A stretch of DNA of 64,000 bases from Haliclona indistincta (GCA_964017065.1 OZ024784.1:18904905-18968904), one strand, 5' to 3'. Counted from the first letter of the stretch, positions 11,651 to 21,640 are shown. The notes: generated by a model not told the origin, from the letters alone. Program-made: numbers and translations.

Positions 11651-12926
11651 TTATGCCTCGGTGGGCGGAGCCACGAGGCATACAGTAGTTCGTCGGTTTG
11701 TCCTTCATTCATTCATTCATTCATTCTGTCCGCAGGCAGAACTCCGCGTCGGCGAAAAACTAAGCGCTGATATTTGCAATACATGTTCAACTCGGTGTTG
11801 CCTCGGAATTGAATTGATAGACTTTTGGTTCCAAAGCTTTTGTTACCTTGAATGGCATTGCTGGACACGCCAAGGGCGTATAGAGAGAAGAGGGCATGCA
11901 ACGCAATAGTACCCGTGAAAACATCGAAATCTTAATTGTTACTAAGAATAGCACTTTCCGTTATCAATTATTGTTATAGTATACGGAGGGTAAACGGAAA
12001 CTAACGTCAACTACACAAAGTAATGGCAGACCAAGCTGAAGAACACTGCACTGCACCATACCATGCTGCGCGCGCGGATCACAGCCACGCCAGTCAAAGC
12101 GGAGAAAGACCGTGACTTCGTCTCCGTCCGATACTGCTCGTCGCCTGTTGCTGGTAAAATACTCTGCAGCCGATCAGCAGGAAGCGACAGCGCCAACGAT
12201 AGACAGCAGTTTCGTTTTACCTGCGTCTCAGCCAACGCCATCAGTGATACGCGACATGGTTGGCAACCACCAGTATCCACAGCTTCATGTCGACGATTGT
12301 AGATTTGTCAGCTAGTTTCCATTGGAGCACGCCTCGACACGCCTAGACAAGTACGCTGTATGACGCATCCACGTTTTGTGAACCTTGCGTGATGTCACAT
12401 CCGCGTGGGCGTAAAATCTAATTTTAGTAACAACTAGGATTTCGATGTTTCTATGCGTTGCATGCCCTCTTCTCTCTATACGCCCTTGGACACGCTCAGC
12501 ATTGTGGGACTTCGCTGAAGATAAAGCTGTCTACTATAGTCTTCTTCACAGCTTGTAAGACAATTCTTTACTCAAGGTAGTACAGTGAGTGCTGAGAAAT
12601 CAATCGTGCTATCGCTAAGCAGCGCCAGCTCCAGCAAGCTAGCAACCAGCGTTCACGAGCTGTGTTGATTATAGGCACGCCCAACTGAATTCCATGTGGT
12701 TAGCACTGCTAGGCTTCTGATTGCATAGTTGCAACCCACTAGCTTATTGTGCTAACAGTGCTTGTTGCAGCGCTCTTCAGCTTTAATTTCATCATACAGG
12801 AATTGCATTGCATAACTATTATACTGCATTGTGATTGCTGTACAGCAAGGTATAACAGCTGCAGTTTGTTGCTGTGTATGTGAAATGGTTGCATTCCACC
12901 GAGGCATCTGCACCTTTGGTGCTTCA
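11651..12926 (-). mobile_element. Helitron-like element inside the transposase, family 1 copy 1
   Basis: Read on the minus strand it begins TGAAGCACC, has a GCACC...GGTGC palindrome followed by AGATGCCTCGGTG, and ends in a hairpin ATGCCTCG...CGAGGCATAA (11651-11681). The same ends occur in the 713 bp copy at 29708-30420. The transposase frame on each side joins in phase (Val-Ala / Lys-Gly-Tyr-Thr-Asp) if the element is removed with no duplicated bases. Absence of a target duplication and the terminal hairpin favour a Helitron/Helentron relative. It carries a nested TIR element at 11871-12488. Confidence 0.6.
11871..12488. mobile_element. Nested TIR element with 7 bp target duplication
   Basis: About 34 bp terminal inverted repeats start CAAGGGCGTATAGAGAGAAG and continue through AGGGCATGCAACGC. 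GACACGC flanks both ends (11864-11870 and 12489-12495). The interior (618 bp total) has no recognisable transposase. It is inserted inside the Helitron-like element, so it is the youngest layer of a three-deep nest. Confidence 0.8.
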
Positions 12927-13734
12927 TTGCTACTGTTTTTGCTCCCCTAGAAGCCATTGTCGATCTTCCCATCGATACATATGATGAAGGAGTCTGATCA
13001 GAGTTAAGCACAAGCTCTGGTGGTATTGCGTATTTTTTTATTGTCTTATCAACACAACAAAGAAAATGGGTTCGACATTCATTGTACAGTCCAGGAGGCA
13101 CAGGTGGTCGAGAAGTAGTTGCCATTCTTGCACTAAATTTCATGCGTCTATAAATTGATTGAACCCAAGAACGAGGTAAGTTGATCTTACTGAGGTTTTC
13201 CTTAATTGTTCCACTCTCAGCTGATGCAATTAAGGCCTTTGCTGTAGCACGAACAATGTTGCTATTTACAACACCACCTCTTTTCCTTATAGCTTTCAAG
13301 AAAACAATCAATTTTCCATCAACTGGCAACAGTAATGGTGGGCGCCCCCGATGCTTAGATGGGATTTCTGTTACTGGTGCAGGATTTTGTTGTTTTCTTT
13401 CACTGTCTAAGCGCTCTTTGTAAGCTTTTTTAAAATTTCTTATAGTGCTCTCCTTGATGTCAGGATACGAACTGGCAGAAAAATGACGCATTGCTTTCAA
13501 GTTACCATTTTCAAGGGCATATTTCCCAATCTTTGCACGATCAGAAGGTCTTTTCTTGGTTGTTGTTGGATCACACAATTCAGACACACTACTCATAGTA
13601 GAATTGTACTCGACGATACCCAATCCCGATTCTTCCTGTGTGGGCATATGAGCGGGAACAGGTATTCTTTCCTCTTGAGAAGAGTCACAACTGCTGCTAG
13701 AAGCGCGAGTAAAACCGAATTGAAAGAGCGACAT

Positions 13735-13801
13735 GTCAACCAGATGACTAAACAGTTGCACGTGGAATGTAGGTGTAACCATCGTCAGCTGCCGACGCGA
13801 T
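13735..13801. promoter_or_regulatory. Presumed bidirectional promoter within the transposon
   Basis: A 67 bp gap separates the divergent start codons of the transposase and the HIRAN gene. I see no definite TATA box; the assignment rests only on the divergent arrangement. Confidence 0.35.
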
Positions 13802-14305
13802 ATGGCTGACATAAGCATGAAGTTTTTGTGTGGACTTCGAGGATTCCATGAGTACTGCAGTGTGTGGACGCCAGTGTTGAACGAAGTTCTTCGTGCGAAG
13901 CAAGAACAGAACAACCTACACGACCACTACGCTATCGCCGTGATAAAGCAGCACGGGTTGAGACAACAAGTTGTCGGACATCTGCCCAGAGAAATTTCTA
14001 GGTTCACGTGGTTTATCATCAACCATGGCGCTTCAGTCTCCGTCAAAGTCGTGGACGTCTACCAAAGAAGGTCGGCTCTGGTGCAGGGAGGGCTGGAGAT
14101 TCCCATAGAAGTATGTGTCGTCATGAAACTCTCGGATGACAATAAGAAGGCGCTGGAAACATACAAGACGTTGACAACTGAAAACTACGAGGAACCGGTT
14201 GATGGTCATTTCCCAGACATTACTCCAAGAGTTCTTGCTGATTTAGAAAGTACTAGCGAATCCGACACAGACGAAGAAGTAGAAGAAATGGACGACGATC
14301 AGTAA
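13802..14305 (+). CDS. HIRAN-domain protein carried by transposon
   Basis: An intact 167-residue frame. Residues about 14-100 fit the HIRAN fold: GFHEYCSVWTPVLNEVL, then NLHDHYAIAVIK, VVGHLPREISR and QGGLEIPIEVCVV. HIRAN domains bind DNA ends or damaged DNA in HLTF/RAD5-like helicases and also occur as stand-alone proteins. The C-terminus (about 145-167) is strongly acidic (Asp/Glu), like a nuclear interaction tail. It lies inside the transposon's inverted repeats, divergent from the transposase, so it is probably an element-encoded accessory protein rather than a host gene. The frame is unbroken although the transposase is dead. Binding to transposon ends is my inference. Confidence 0.7.
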   Translation: MADISMKFLCGLRGFHEYCSVWTPVLNEVLRAKQEQNNLHDHYAIAVIKQHGLRQQVVGHLPREISRFTWFIINHGASVSVKVVDVYQRRSALVQGGLEIPIEVCVVMKLSDDNKKALETYKTLTTENYEEPVDGHFPDITPRVLADLESTSESDTDEEVEEMDDDQ

Positions 14306-14427
14306 TGATATTCATTATAATAATCATTATCAACAAATTATTGCGTGTACTATTTTTAGCGTTTATTGACGGCATCGCTAAATTCGCTAAATTTAGTACG
14401 CGCAATTAATAGTGACATTAAGGTATA

Positions 14428-14653
14428 TCCTAAACCCAAGACCCTAAAATCTTCGCCTAACAGCGCCCAGTATGGACCTAACGGTGGCATGCAGTATGGA
14501 CCTAACGGTGCCATGCAGTATGGACCTAACGGTGCCATGCAGTATGGACCTAACAGCGCCCAGTATTCGCCTAACATGCCATAATAGTACTGGGCGCCGT
14601 TAGGTCCATGCTGGCGCCGTTAGGCGAAGGTTTTTAGGGTCTTGGGTTTAGGA
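14428..14653. mobile_element. Small fold-back element with 24 bp internal repeats
   Basis: ATCCTAAACCCAAGACCCTA at 14428 is inverted at about 14634-14653. Between them are four copies of a TATGGACCTAACGGTGCCAT-containing unit. It interrupts the right inverted repeat of the larger transposon: the left repeat is continuous at the corresponding ATTAAGGTA/GT.TTTCTAG point. Confidence 0.7.
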
Positions 14654-14956
14654 TTTAGTATTTTCTAGTTCAATAATGGCGCCGTTTCTTAATTCCTCGT
14701 TTCCCGTTTCTGGTTTTACCATCTCCCCATTACAGCGTCGCTGCAGGTATCTCGAGAGCAAAATAGTATTGTGGGCGTGGCTTTATATTAGTCACACCCC
14801 TAAACACGGTCTATTTTTCAGTCCAGTCCAGTCCAGTCCATAGTCCAGGTTTTGTACCGTCCCTGCATGTAAAGACACAAATACAATTCTTAAATTACAT
14901 TGTGAAAATTAATCTTATAATTATAACCACTTGTACATAATTATTAACGTATTACT

Positions 14957-17900
14957 ATGTGCAGGCGCATGCGACAATGTATCATTCGATTAATACTTTC
15001 TCTCTGTATACTAACAGCACACAATGTGTTCTCATCATCACTGCATGGAGCACCTCATCAATCTAGCTCCGCCCACTCATCTGGCAATTCATCTTATCGA
15101 CCATCTTGTGATCCTCAAACACACAGCAACCCAACTATTCCACCATATACTCCTGTCCTTTTTTACTACCCCTCACCTCATCAACAACCACACCTACCAT
15201 ACCCTCTACCTTATCACATGACACAACAACCAAACCCGTATCTTGCCTTACAGCATGGCTACTTCCCTCCTCCTCCTCTTCTCACTTCTATTTATGCTAA
15301 CCAGCATTCCAAAGTACCATCCTATCAGACCACTAGTGCTAATACACACACCCACTCCTCTCAATTCTCTCATGATCCTAGTCACGATGGTCCTTCTCTT
15401 CCTCAGCGAACTAGACTAGGCACTCCTTCTTTTAATTCCTTCACTACTGGTACAGCTCACCACTCATCATCTCATGTCACTCACTCTCACTCAACACCAT
15501 TCTCTCCAGCTCATGTTGGGCAATCATCCTCCAGTGGAACAATTTCCTCTAGGCCTGCACCATCTTATGATCTTCCTCCTTCTAATTATCCTAGACTAGT
15601 CACTGCACCATCCTCTCCCCTCACCACTTTTCATGGACCCACCAGTACAGTAGTGTTACACACTGCAGGGCCTCACCGAGATCCTGGATATGAGTCTACC
15701 AGTACAGCTGCTTCACCCTCAGTAGCCCCTCCCCCACCACATGCTACCACTGCTTCTCCTTACATGCAACGATATGTAAAATATCTCAGACAGCTCTATG
15801 TTGACACAAAGACACCAGTTTATGATAAAGAGTCTAGTTTATTATACTTCAAAGCTAAAGAATTTATAAATATAGCTCTGGTCCACAAGAGTGTTAAAAC
15901 TATGGCAGAAAGTGACAAGGAGGAGATGATCATGGACAGACTGCATGGTCATGTTAATGCGATCCAGAAAAAGAAGACAAAACTTAATTTTAATACTGTG
16001 TGTAAGTGTGATAATGGGAAGCTAGCTTGTAGTGTGCTTGTTGAGGGGGCACCTGGGGTTGGTAAGACTACGTTTGCGTTTGAGTTGTGCAAGCAATGGG
16101 CCAGAGGAGAGATCCTGCAGGAGTGGGGAGTGGTGGTTATTATCAAGCTGAGAGACAGGAGCACGAGGACAGCACAAACTATCTATGACCTCTTGTACCA
16201 TCCTGACCCTGAGATACGTAATCAAGTAGCGAAAGAATTTGTTGAACAAAATGGCAAGGGCTTGTTAATGATCTTAGATGGATATGACGAGCTGACTACT
16301 GAGCAAAAAGAATTTGGCTCTGTGATTCAGTTACTGATGAGTAGAAAGCTACTCTGTCGTGCCACACTAATGGTGAACAGTAGACCACTTGCCACTAGAA
16401 CACTCCATCCTGACTTTCAGCAGTCCATTGACCAGCACATAGAAGTGCTGGGGTTCACAGATAAGAACATTGAAGAGTACATCAACTCAGCTTGTGGAGA
16501 CAACCCAGAACTAGTAGAAGATTTCAAGGAGTACCTTTCCTGTCATCCATTCTCATCTTCTCTTATGTTCAATCCTCTACAATGTGCCATAGTAACTGAC
16601 CTTTACCGCAGCCACTGGCAGTGTGGGGACAAAGGGTTTGCCCCAAAGACCCTCACCGAACTATACACAGGTCTTGTCCATACTCTGTTACTACGATACC
16701 TCACACACCATCCTGTACACAAGAACAGAGACTGGAGATTAAGAGACATGAGTGAGCTACCAGAGGATGTGAAGCAGCAGCTTAAAGCAGTGACTGCACT
16801 AGCAGCAAAGGGAATAGAGAAGCAACAGTATGTGTTTGATGAAGAAGATGACAATGTACCATCAGAGACACTTGGTCTGATGCAGAGAGAGGAGGAACTG
16901 ACTGCAGGTATTGGGAGATCATCGTCACACAACTTTCTACATCTTACATTACAAGAATATCTTGCAGCAGTGCACTACTCCCAGCAATGTGACAAAGATG
17001 AACAACAACTATCACACATACTTGGACGAAAGGATCTTTTTCCTCTTAGTAACTTCCTAAAATACTATGGAAAGAAAAGAGAAAAGTCTTCATCTTCCTC
17101 AGCTACTCACTGGCCGGCGGTACTCTTCCTAGCAGGTAGAACACAACTCAGTGGTATTTGTCCTAACCTTCTGAAGACTGGTTTGCATCATAGTCGAGAT
17201 GCATCATCTGATTCATCAGTTGATGTGTCATTGCTTCATTTATTGTATGAGACTCAGTGTCCACAGCTCATTCAGTCAACTCTAGTCACTAGTAGAAAGT
17301 ATATTTCTGTTAGTGGTCGCTCTGCTCTAGACTGGTTTGTCATTGGTTACTGTATTGCCAACAGCACTAGCACTTGGAGAGTGGAAAAAATAGCTACAGT
17401 CAACACCGAATACTTTAATCATCTTGTCATGGGTCTAAAGTTAGCACCTCAGGATGGTAGTGGAGAGGGTAAGATAGTCTCTCTTGATCTCTGTGGATTG
17501 CAGTCTGAGATTTTTATGATTTTTTCATGGCTCCTGCATTTTACTAAAAGTATGTCTTCTATAAGAATTGGTACTCATAGAATAAGTCTCCACAAACTCA
17601 AGTTAGCTGAGCCCATTGTTGAAGATGTGTTTGGCAGTTATCCACTATTAGAAGAGCTTGCGATTGAAGGAGCCCCTAATAAATATTTTGAGATCAAGTT
17701 TCCTTGTATTCCTCAGCAGAGTAATCTTCACACTTTATCTCTTCATTATTGTTATCTCAACAGTGAAGCCACTAGCTCACTCATCCATTCACTGCAGTCT
17801 CCTAACGGTAGACTACTGCACAAACTGTCATTTAGTGACTGTAAGTTTATCACTACTGACCACACCTACAAGTTTTCTTCCTTTGAGTTGCTAGAAACTA

Positions 17901-19357
17901 ATGGTAAATATTCTTTGAAAGCTAAAGGTTCTTCATTAGCCATCAATCACTGGTTATTATACATACCATCCTATGCTAATCTAATGACTGAACTGAACTT
18001 GGATGTTACAGAACAAGATTCTTCACCAGATGAGACACTAGAGGGGATTAGTTTGAGCAATCTCCACACTCTGTCACTGACTAAATGTGAACTGAGATAT
18101 GAAACCACCAGCTCACTCATCCACTCTCTGCAGTCTAAACACTGCAAACTAAACAAACTAACACTACAAAACTGCACTATTCCTTCTACTGACAGCACTA
18201 TTCCATCTATTGATGATTTATCTTTCTCTGCGGAGGTGCAACATGTTAAATTTTCTCTGTTTGCTACTGGTTCTTGTAGTGCTATCAATCACTGGTTATC
18301 ACTATTATCATCCTACTCAGTTCAGTTGACTAAACTGATCTTGTCCATTACTAAACTAGAAGCCGATGAGACACTTGAGGGGATTGGTTTGTTTAGTCTC
18401 ATGTTAGAGATCTTGATCTTCAAGAGTACTTGTTTCTCGTTTTCAATTCCTCTATTACTTGAACTGCGTCAGAACAATCTTCACACTCTGTCACTGATAA
18501 AATGTGAGCTCAGCAGTGAAGCCACTAGCTCACTCATCCACTCTCTGCTCTCTCCAGACTATAAACTAAACAAACTGTCACTGTATGATTGCACTATTTC
18601 CACTACTGACCACACCCACATATACCAGTTCTCTTCCTTCACATTGCAACACACTAATGGTAAAGTGTGTTTGAATGCTACTGCTTCTTGTAGTGATATC
18701 AATCGCTGGTTATTACATGTATCCTACACAAAGCTAAAGTTGACTGAAACTATCTTTGAGATTAAACAACAAGATTCTTCATCTAATGAGAAACTTGAGA
18801 ATATTAGTTTGTATCGTGATGTGTTAGAGATCTTAAGAATTGATGGAAACTTTGGAAGTGTTATTGTTCCTCGATTGATAGGACAACAGCAGAACAATCT
18901 CCACACTCTGTCATTGAAAAGATGTAATCTCAGCAGTAAATCCACTAGCTCACTCATCCACTGCCTGCAGTCTCCTCGCTGCAGACTACACAAATTAACA
19001 CTGTATTACTGCACTATTCCCATTACTGACCACACCCTCCTCATCACAGCTATTTTCAGCAGCACCACGATAACACACCTTCTCTTTATTGATTATAACA
19101 TTGATACTCCATCACTCACAGCACTGGTCAGTGGTCTCAAACAGAACAGGACAATGGAGGAACTAGCTATTAACAATAGTTGGTACTCAGCAGATTTCAC
19201 TAAAGAACAGTTACAATTATTGATAGAGGGTGTAGAGAACAGTGCTGTGAAAAAACTTCATCTATATAGTAGCTACAAGAGGTGGTTGAGTGACTGTCCT
19301 TTCTCCAGAGATGATATGGTCATTGAGTGGTACGATGGTGTGAACGAGAAGTGGTGA
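14957..19357 (+). CDS. NACHT-LRR (NLR-type) receptor
   Basis: One long frame of up to 1,466 residues. Residues about 25-255 are rich in Pro, Ser, His and Thr and probably disordered. A helical pre-NACHT segment (YVKYLRQLYVDTKTP) precedes Walker A GAPGVGKTTFAFEL (about 363-376), Walker B LLMILDGYDEL (about 436) and VNSRPLATR (about 475). NFLHLTLQEYLAA (about 658) is the typical NLR winged-helix/HD2 motif. From about 920 come leucine-rich repeats with NLHTLSL..C.L and TSSLIHSLQSP, in supra-repeats of about 115-140 residues that include INHWLL. NLRs are cytoplasmic sensors of innate immunity. The start is doubtful: TTTCTCTCTGTATACTAACAG before 15020 looks like a 3' splice site, so the first 21 residues, including the hydrophobic run, may be intron. 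No CARD or Death domain is visible here; it could lie on an upstream exon. Confidence 0.85.
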   Translation: MCRRMRQCIIRLILSLCILTAHNVFSSSLHGAPHQSSSAHSSGNSSYRPSCDPQTHSNPTIPPYTPVLFYYPSPHQQPHLPYPLPYHMTQQPNPYLALQHGYFPPPPLLTSIYANQHSKVPSYQTTSANTHTHSSQFSHDPSHDGPSLPQRTRLGTPSFNSFTTGTAHHSSSHVTHSHSTPFSPAHVGQSSSSGTISSRPAPSYDLPPSNYPRLVTAPSSPLTTFHGPTSTVVLHTAGPHRDPGYESTSTAASPSVAPPPPHATTASPYMQRYVKYLRQLYVDTKTPVYDKESSLLYFKAKEFINIALVHKSVKTMAESDKEEMIMDRLHGHVNAIQKKKTKLNFNTVCKCDNGKLACSVLVEGAPGVGKTTFAFELCKQWARGEILQEWGVVVIIKLRDRSTRTAQTIYDLLYHPDPEIRNQVAKEFVEQNGKGLLMILDGYDELTTEQKEFGSVIQLLMSRKLLCRATLMVNSRPLATRTLHPDFQQSIDQHIEVLGFTDKNIEEYINSACGDNPELVEDFKEYLSCHPFSSSLMFNPLQCAIVTDLYRSHWQCGDKGFAPKTLTELYTGLVHTLLLRYLTHHPVHKNRDWRLRDMSELPEDVKQQLKAVTALAAKGIEKQQYVFDEEDDNVPSETLGLMQREEELTAGIGRSSSHNFLHLTLQEYLAAVHYSQQCDKDEQQLSHILGRKDLFPLSNFLKYYGKKREKSSSSSATHWPAVLFLAGRTQLSGICPNLLKTGLHHSRDASSDSSVDVSLLHLLYETQCPQLIQSTLVTSRKYISVSGRSALDWFVIGYCIANSTSTWRVEKIATVNTEYFNHLVMGLKLAPQDGSGEGKIVSLDLCGLQSEIFMIFSWLLHFTKSMSSIRIGTHRISLHKLKLAEPIVEDVFGSYPLLEELAIEGAPNKYFEIKFPCIPQQSNLHTLSLHYCYLNSEATSSLIHSLQSPNGRLLHKLSFSDCKFITTDHTYKFSSFELLETNGKYSLKAKGSSLAINHWLLYIPSYANLMTELNLDVTEQDSSPDETLEGISLSNLHTLSLTKCELRYETTSSLIHSLQSKHCKLNKLTLQNCTIPSTDSTIPSIDDLSFSAEVQHVKFSLFATGSCSAINHWLSLLSSYSVQLTKLILSITKLEADETLEGIGLFSLMLEILIFKSTCFSFSIPLLLELRQNNLHTLSLIKCELSSEATSSLIHSLLSPDYKLNKLSLYDCTISTTDHTHIYQFSSFTLQHTNGKVCLNATASCSDINRWLLHVSYTKLKLTETIFEIKQQDSSSNEKLENISLYRDVLEILRIDGNFGSVIVPRLIGQQQNNLHTLSLKRCNLSSKSTSSLIHCLQSPRCRLHKLTLYYCTIPITDHTLLITAIFSSTTITHLLFIDYNIDTPSLTALVSGLKQNRTMEELAINNSWYSADFTKEQLQLLIEGVENSAVKKLHLYSSYKRWLSDCPFSRDDMVIEWYDGVNEKW

Positions 19358-20393
19358 CTCTCAACTACTGATATGATGAGCTTAGTGTTATTGTTCTATG
19401 AAAATCTGTAACTACTTTCACATGAGTGATTTATATATTTTCTATAATTATTTATACTAGATATTATGCCTACAGTACACTAACCAGTACCTGACCTTTC
19501 CTCCATTGCTGTTGATCCTTCTTCTTACTCCTCACATTACACGTACCACTCAACCATTGCACGATATTAGGGAGGCACGGTAGTGACTCCCTATGTAGGG
19601 ATGAGCAAGAAAACAAGATGGCGGCTACATACAATGTATTAGCGTTCAAACGCTGATATTTCGCCTGGTGATGAATTTTGTACGTCCAAAGACACTTAGA
19701 TCTGCTATCTGGCGTTGCCCCATCTTACAGTAGCAAGGAGATTGCTCGAAATTGTTACTAAAGTGATGAACCTGGAAACGGTGAAAATCGAGTTTCGTCA
19801 TCTTCGTTTTCTTCTTTCTTCTTCTTCTTCTTCTTCAGCGCCCCTAGCGCCTTTACGCGAGCAGTGCCGAGACCAAAACACCCACGAACAGTCGTGAAAT
19901 TCTCCTGGCAGGTGCCTTTTGAACTTTGTTTTTAGCGAAACGGCGATATAAATTCCACGATTTCTCGATCGTGATCCATTGTCAGCTAAGTGTTAGACGC
20001 CATTATTGTGCATGTGATTGCGCAATACGCACGTGACCAAGCAGTGGTTAGCGCACGAGACCAACCACTAGCTAGTACTATAGTCGAGCTAGAGTTTCGC
20101 CGCGCCGTATGGATCACGGAGAACACATCCCCAGTATTTGTCTGGAGTCTTCGAAGAACGGTAAGCTTGTGTAGGTTCACCATTCTCCACTTGCTAGATA
20201 ATTATAACCGTCTACAAACAAGTGTGGGCGGGCTCGTATGCATTCATGCGTAGGCGAGCTGCAACAAAACAATTTTAGCTGCAAGTTTAGAAAAGCCATC
20301 AACAACTGGAAACATAATGGTGGAAACAAATTAGACGGCTCGGTAAACGCAAGATATTGAACTTCTTTTCGCTGAAAAAGAAAAAAAGGACAC
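19358..20393. other. Gene-free stretch with dispersed repeats
   Basis: TATGTAGGGATGAGC...ACAAGATGGCGGCTAC (19592-19630) is the inverse of a sequence at about 3820-3866. About 19675-19795 matches 8935-9090. A short TTC tract lies near 19808-19835. No coding gene is supported. Confidence 0.4.
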
Positions 20394-20808
20394 AAACAAG
20401 AAAATTAAAAAGATTTCTATCGAAATCAAAAGGATGTAGTGATGAGGAAATATACCACTGGTCCACAATGTAAACCAACAAGGAAAAAGCATGGAATGGT
20501 GACACGATTGACTTGCTAACAGACCATAGATCCCTACATCATGATCAGTGGCTGTACATAAGATCAATATTATGTCACAAGCTGAATTCAATTCAACGCA
20601 CTTGAGGTGTCAGTCAACGTCAACTAGCTGAATTAGCTATAGTCAGGCCATAGCAGCCACTGATGTAGGGATTTATGGTCTGTTAGCAAGTCAATCGTGT
20701 CACCATTCCATGCTTTTTCCTTGTTGGTTTACATTGTGGACCAGTGGTATATTTCCTCATCACTACATCCTTTTGATTTCGATAGAAATCTTTTTAATTT
20801 TCTTGTTT
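20394..20808. mobile_element. Fold-back element
   Basis: Arms of about 155-160 bp (20394-20554 and 20654-20808) are near-perfect inverted repeats starting AAACAAGAAAATTAAAAAG and ending in CCCTACATCA...CAGTGGCTG at the loop. The left arm has 6 extra bases (CATGAT) by the loop. It shares the inner TGATGTAGGGAT motif with the fold-back at 1976-2635. No coding capacity. Confidence 0.8.
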
Positions 20809-20829
20809 TACTATACAATGAACCGATGA

Positions 20830-21640
20830 TTCCTTCATTATCACAATGTTGAATCCTCGTAGACCACGTACACCCACAATATCCTTCTTAAAACTATCCC
20901 TCTCCACGATACTTCAGATCACAACATCCAAACCCAAATCATGGTCTAGCTCTCTCCACAATAACTAATCCTCGATTTTCTCGCGATCCTTTCCAATACA
21001 ATCACTTCCTTCCTCGGCGACTTCAACTTAACACTCTTTCTCGTCCTTCTCTTTATCATTTCAATGCACCATTATATCAAACCACTACTGCTTACAACAT
21101 GCACTCACCCACTCCTCGCAATTCTTTCGTAATCATAGGTCCTCCTCTTTCCCAGCGACCTAGACTTCTTTTTATCAATCCAATATGCAATTCTATCAGA
21201 CCACTATTGTTGATACATTCACCGGCCCACTCTCCTCTCAATTCTCTCATGATCCTAGTCACGATTATCTCAGTGACATAGACTAGTCACTGCACCATCC
21301 TCTTCCCTCAAGTACAGTAGTGTTACACACTGCAGGCCCTCACCGAGATCCTGGATATGAGTCTACCAGTACAGCTGCTACGATATCACACCTTCTCTTC
21401 ATTCATAGAGGCATTAATACTCCATCACTCACAGCACTAGTCAGTGGTCTCAAACAGAACAAGACAATCAAAGAGCTAGCTGTTGATAATAGACCTGATT
21501 CAGCAGGTTTTTTAAGTCATCAGTTCCAATAAAGTTGCTAGAGAACAGTACTGTGAAAAATTCTGGCTACATAATGGGTACAAGAAGTGGTTCACTGAGT
21601 GATACGATTATTTTCATCATGTGTACGAGAGATACTTCAC
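20830..21640 (+). pseudogene. NLR fragment, N-terminal region fused to LRR tail
   Basis: A decayed Pro/Ser/His-rich coding stretch (about 21060-21310, stops included) resembles the N-terminus of the NLR at 14957. It is followed by VVLHTAGPHRDPGYESTSTA, identical to residues about 234-253 of that NLR. Right after STSTAA the frame runs into ISHLLFIHRGINTPSLTALV, the C-terminal LRR region. The whole NACHT and most LRRs are missing, so this is an internally deleted copy. It is broken near 21530. Confidence 0.75.

Larger units (their letters stand above)
10959..13734 (-). pseudogene. DDE_1-type transposase, split by insertion
   Basis: The N-terminal part (13734 down to about 12927) has a helix-turn-helix-like segment and RGRPPLLL. 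RKRGGVVNSNIV, a PRSWVQSIYRRMKF stretch and LNSDQTPSSYV follow, the last holding the first catalytic Asp. The C-terminal part (11648 down to 10959) has TLAGEFLPMQIIY, LIVWDVFKGQ (second Asp) and FFQPLDLTVNG (third Asp). These are landmarks of the pogo/Tigger-like DDE_1 family. The halves are separated by a 1.28 kb insertion (11651-12926), and one in-frame TGA lies at about 11617, just upstream of TLAGEF. The start at 13734 is preferred because longer frames run through the HIRAN gene. It is not functional as it stands. Confidence 0.8.
10628..14865. mobile_element. DDE DNA transposon carrying transposase and HIRAN gene
   Basis: Long inverted repeats flank the unit. They start GGGACGGTACAAAACCTGGA (10628) and run inward through (TGGAC)n, GCTTTATATTAGTCACACCC and ATGGCGCCGTTTCTTA to about 10890; the inverse spans about 14335-14863. 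CATGTAAAG occurs on both sides (10619-10627 and 14866-14874), a possible 9 bp target duplication. Inside are a minus-strand transposase (10959-13734, broken) and a plus-strand HIRAN gene (13802-14305). The right arm is itself interrupted by a small fold-back element (14428-14653). The unit ends 90 bp upstream of the NLR reading frame. Confidence 0.8.

Noticed and set aside
14957..15019. Signal peptide at the NLR start (hydrophobic residues 9-22)
   Set aside because: The stretch ends in TTTCTCTCTGTATACTAACAG, a good splice acceptor, and NLRs are cytoplasmic; likely intron.
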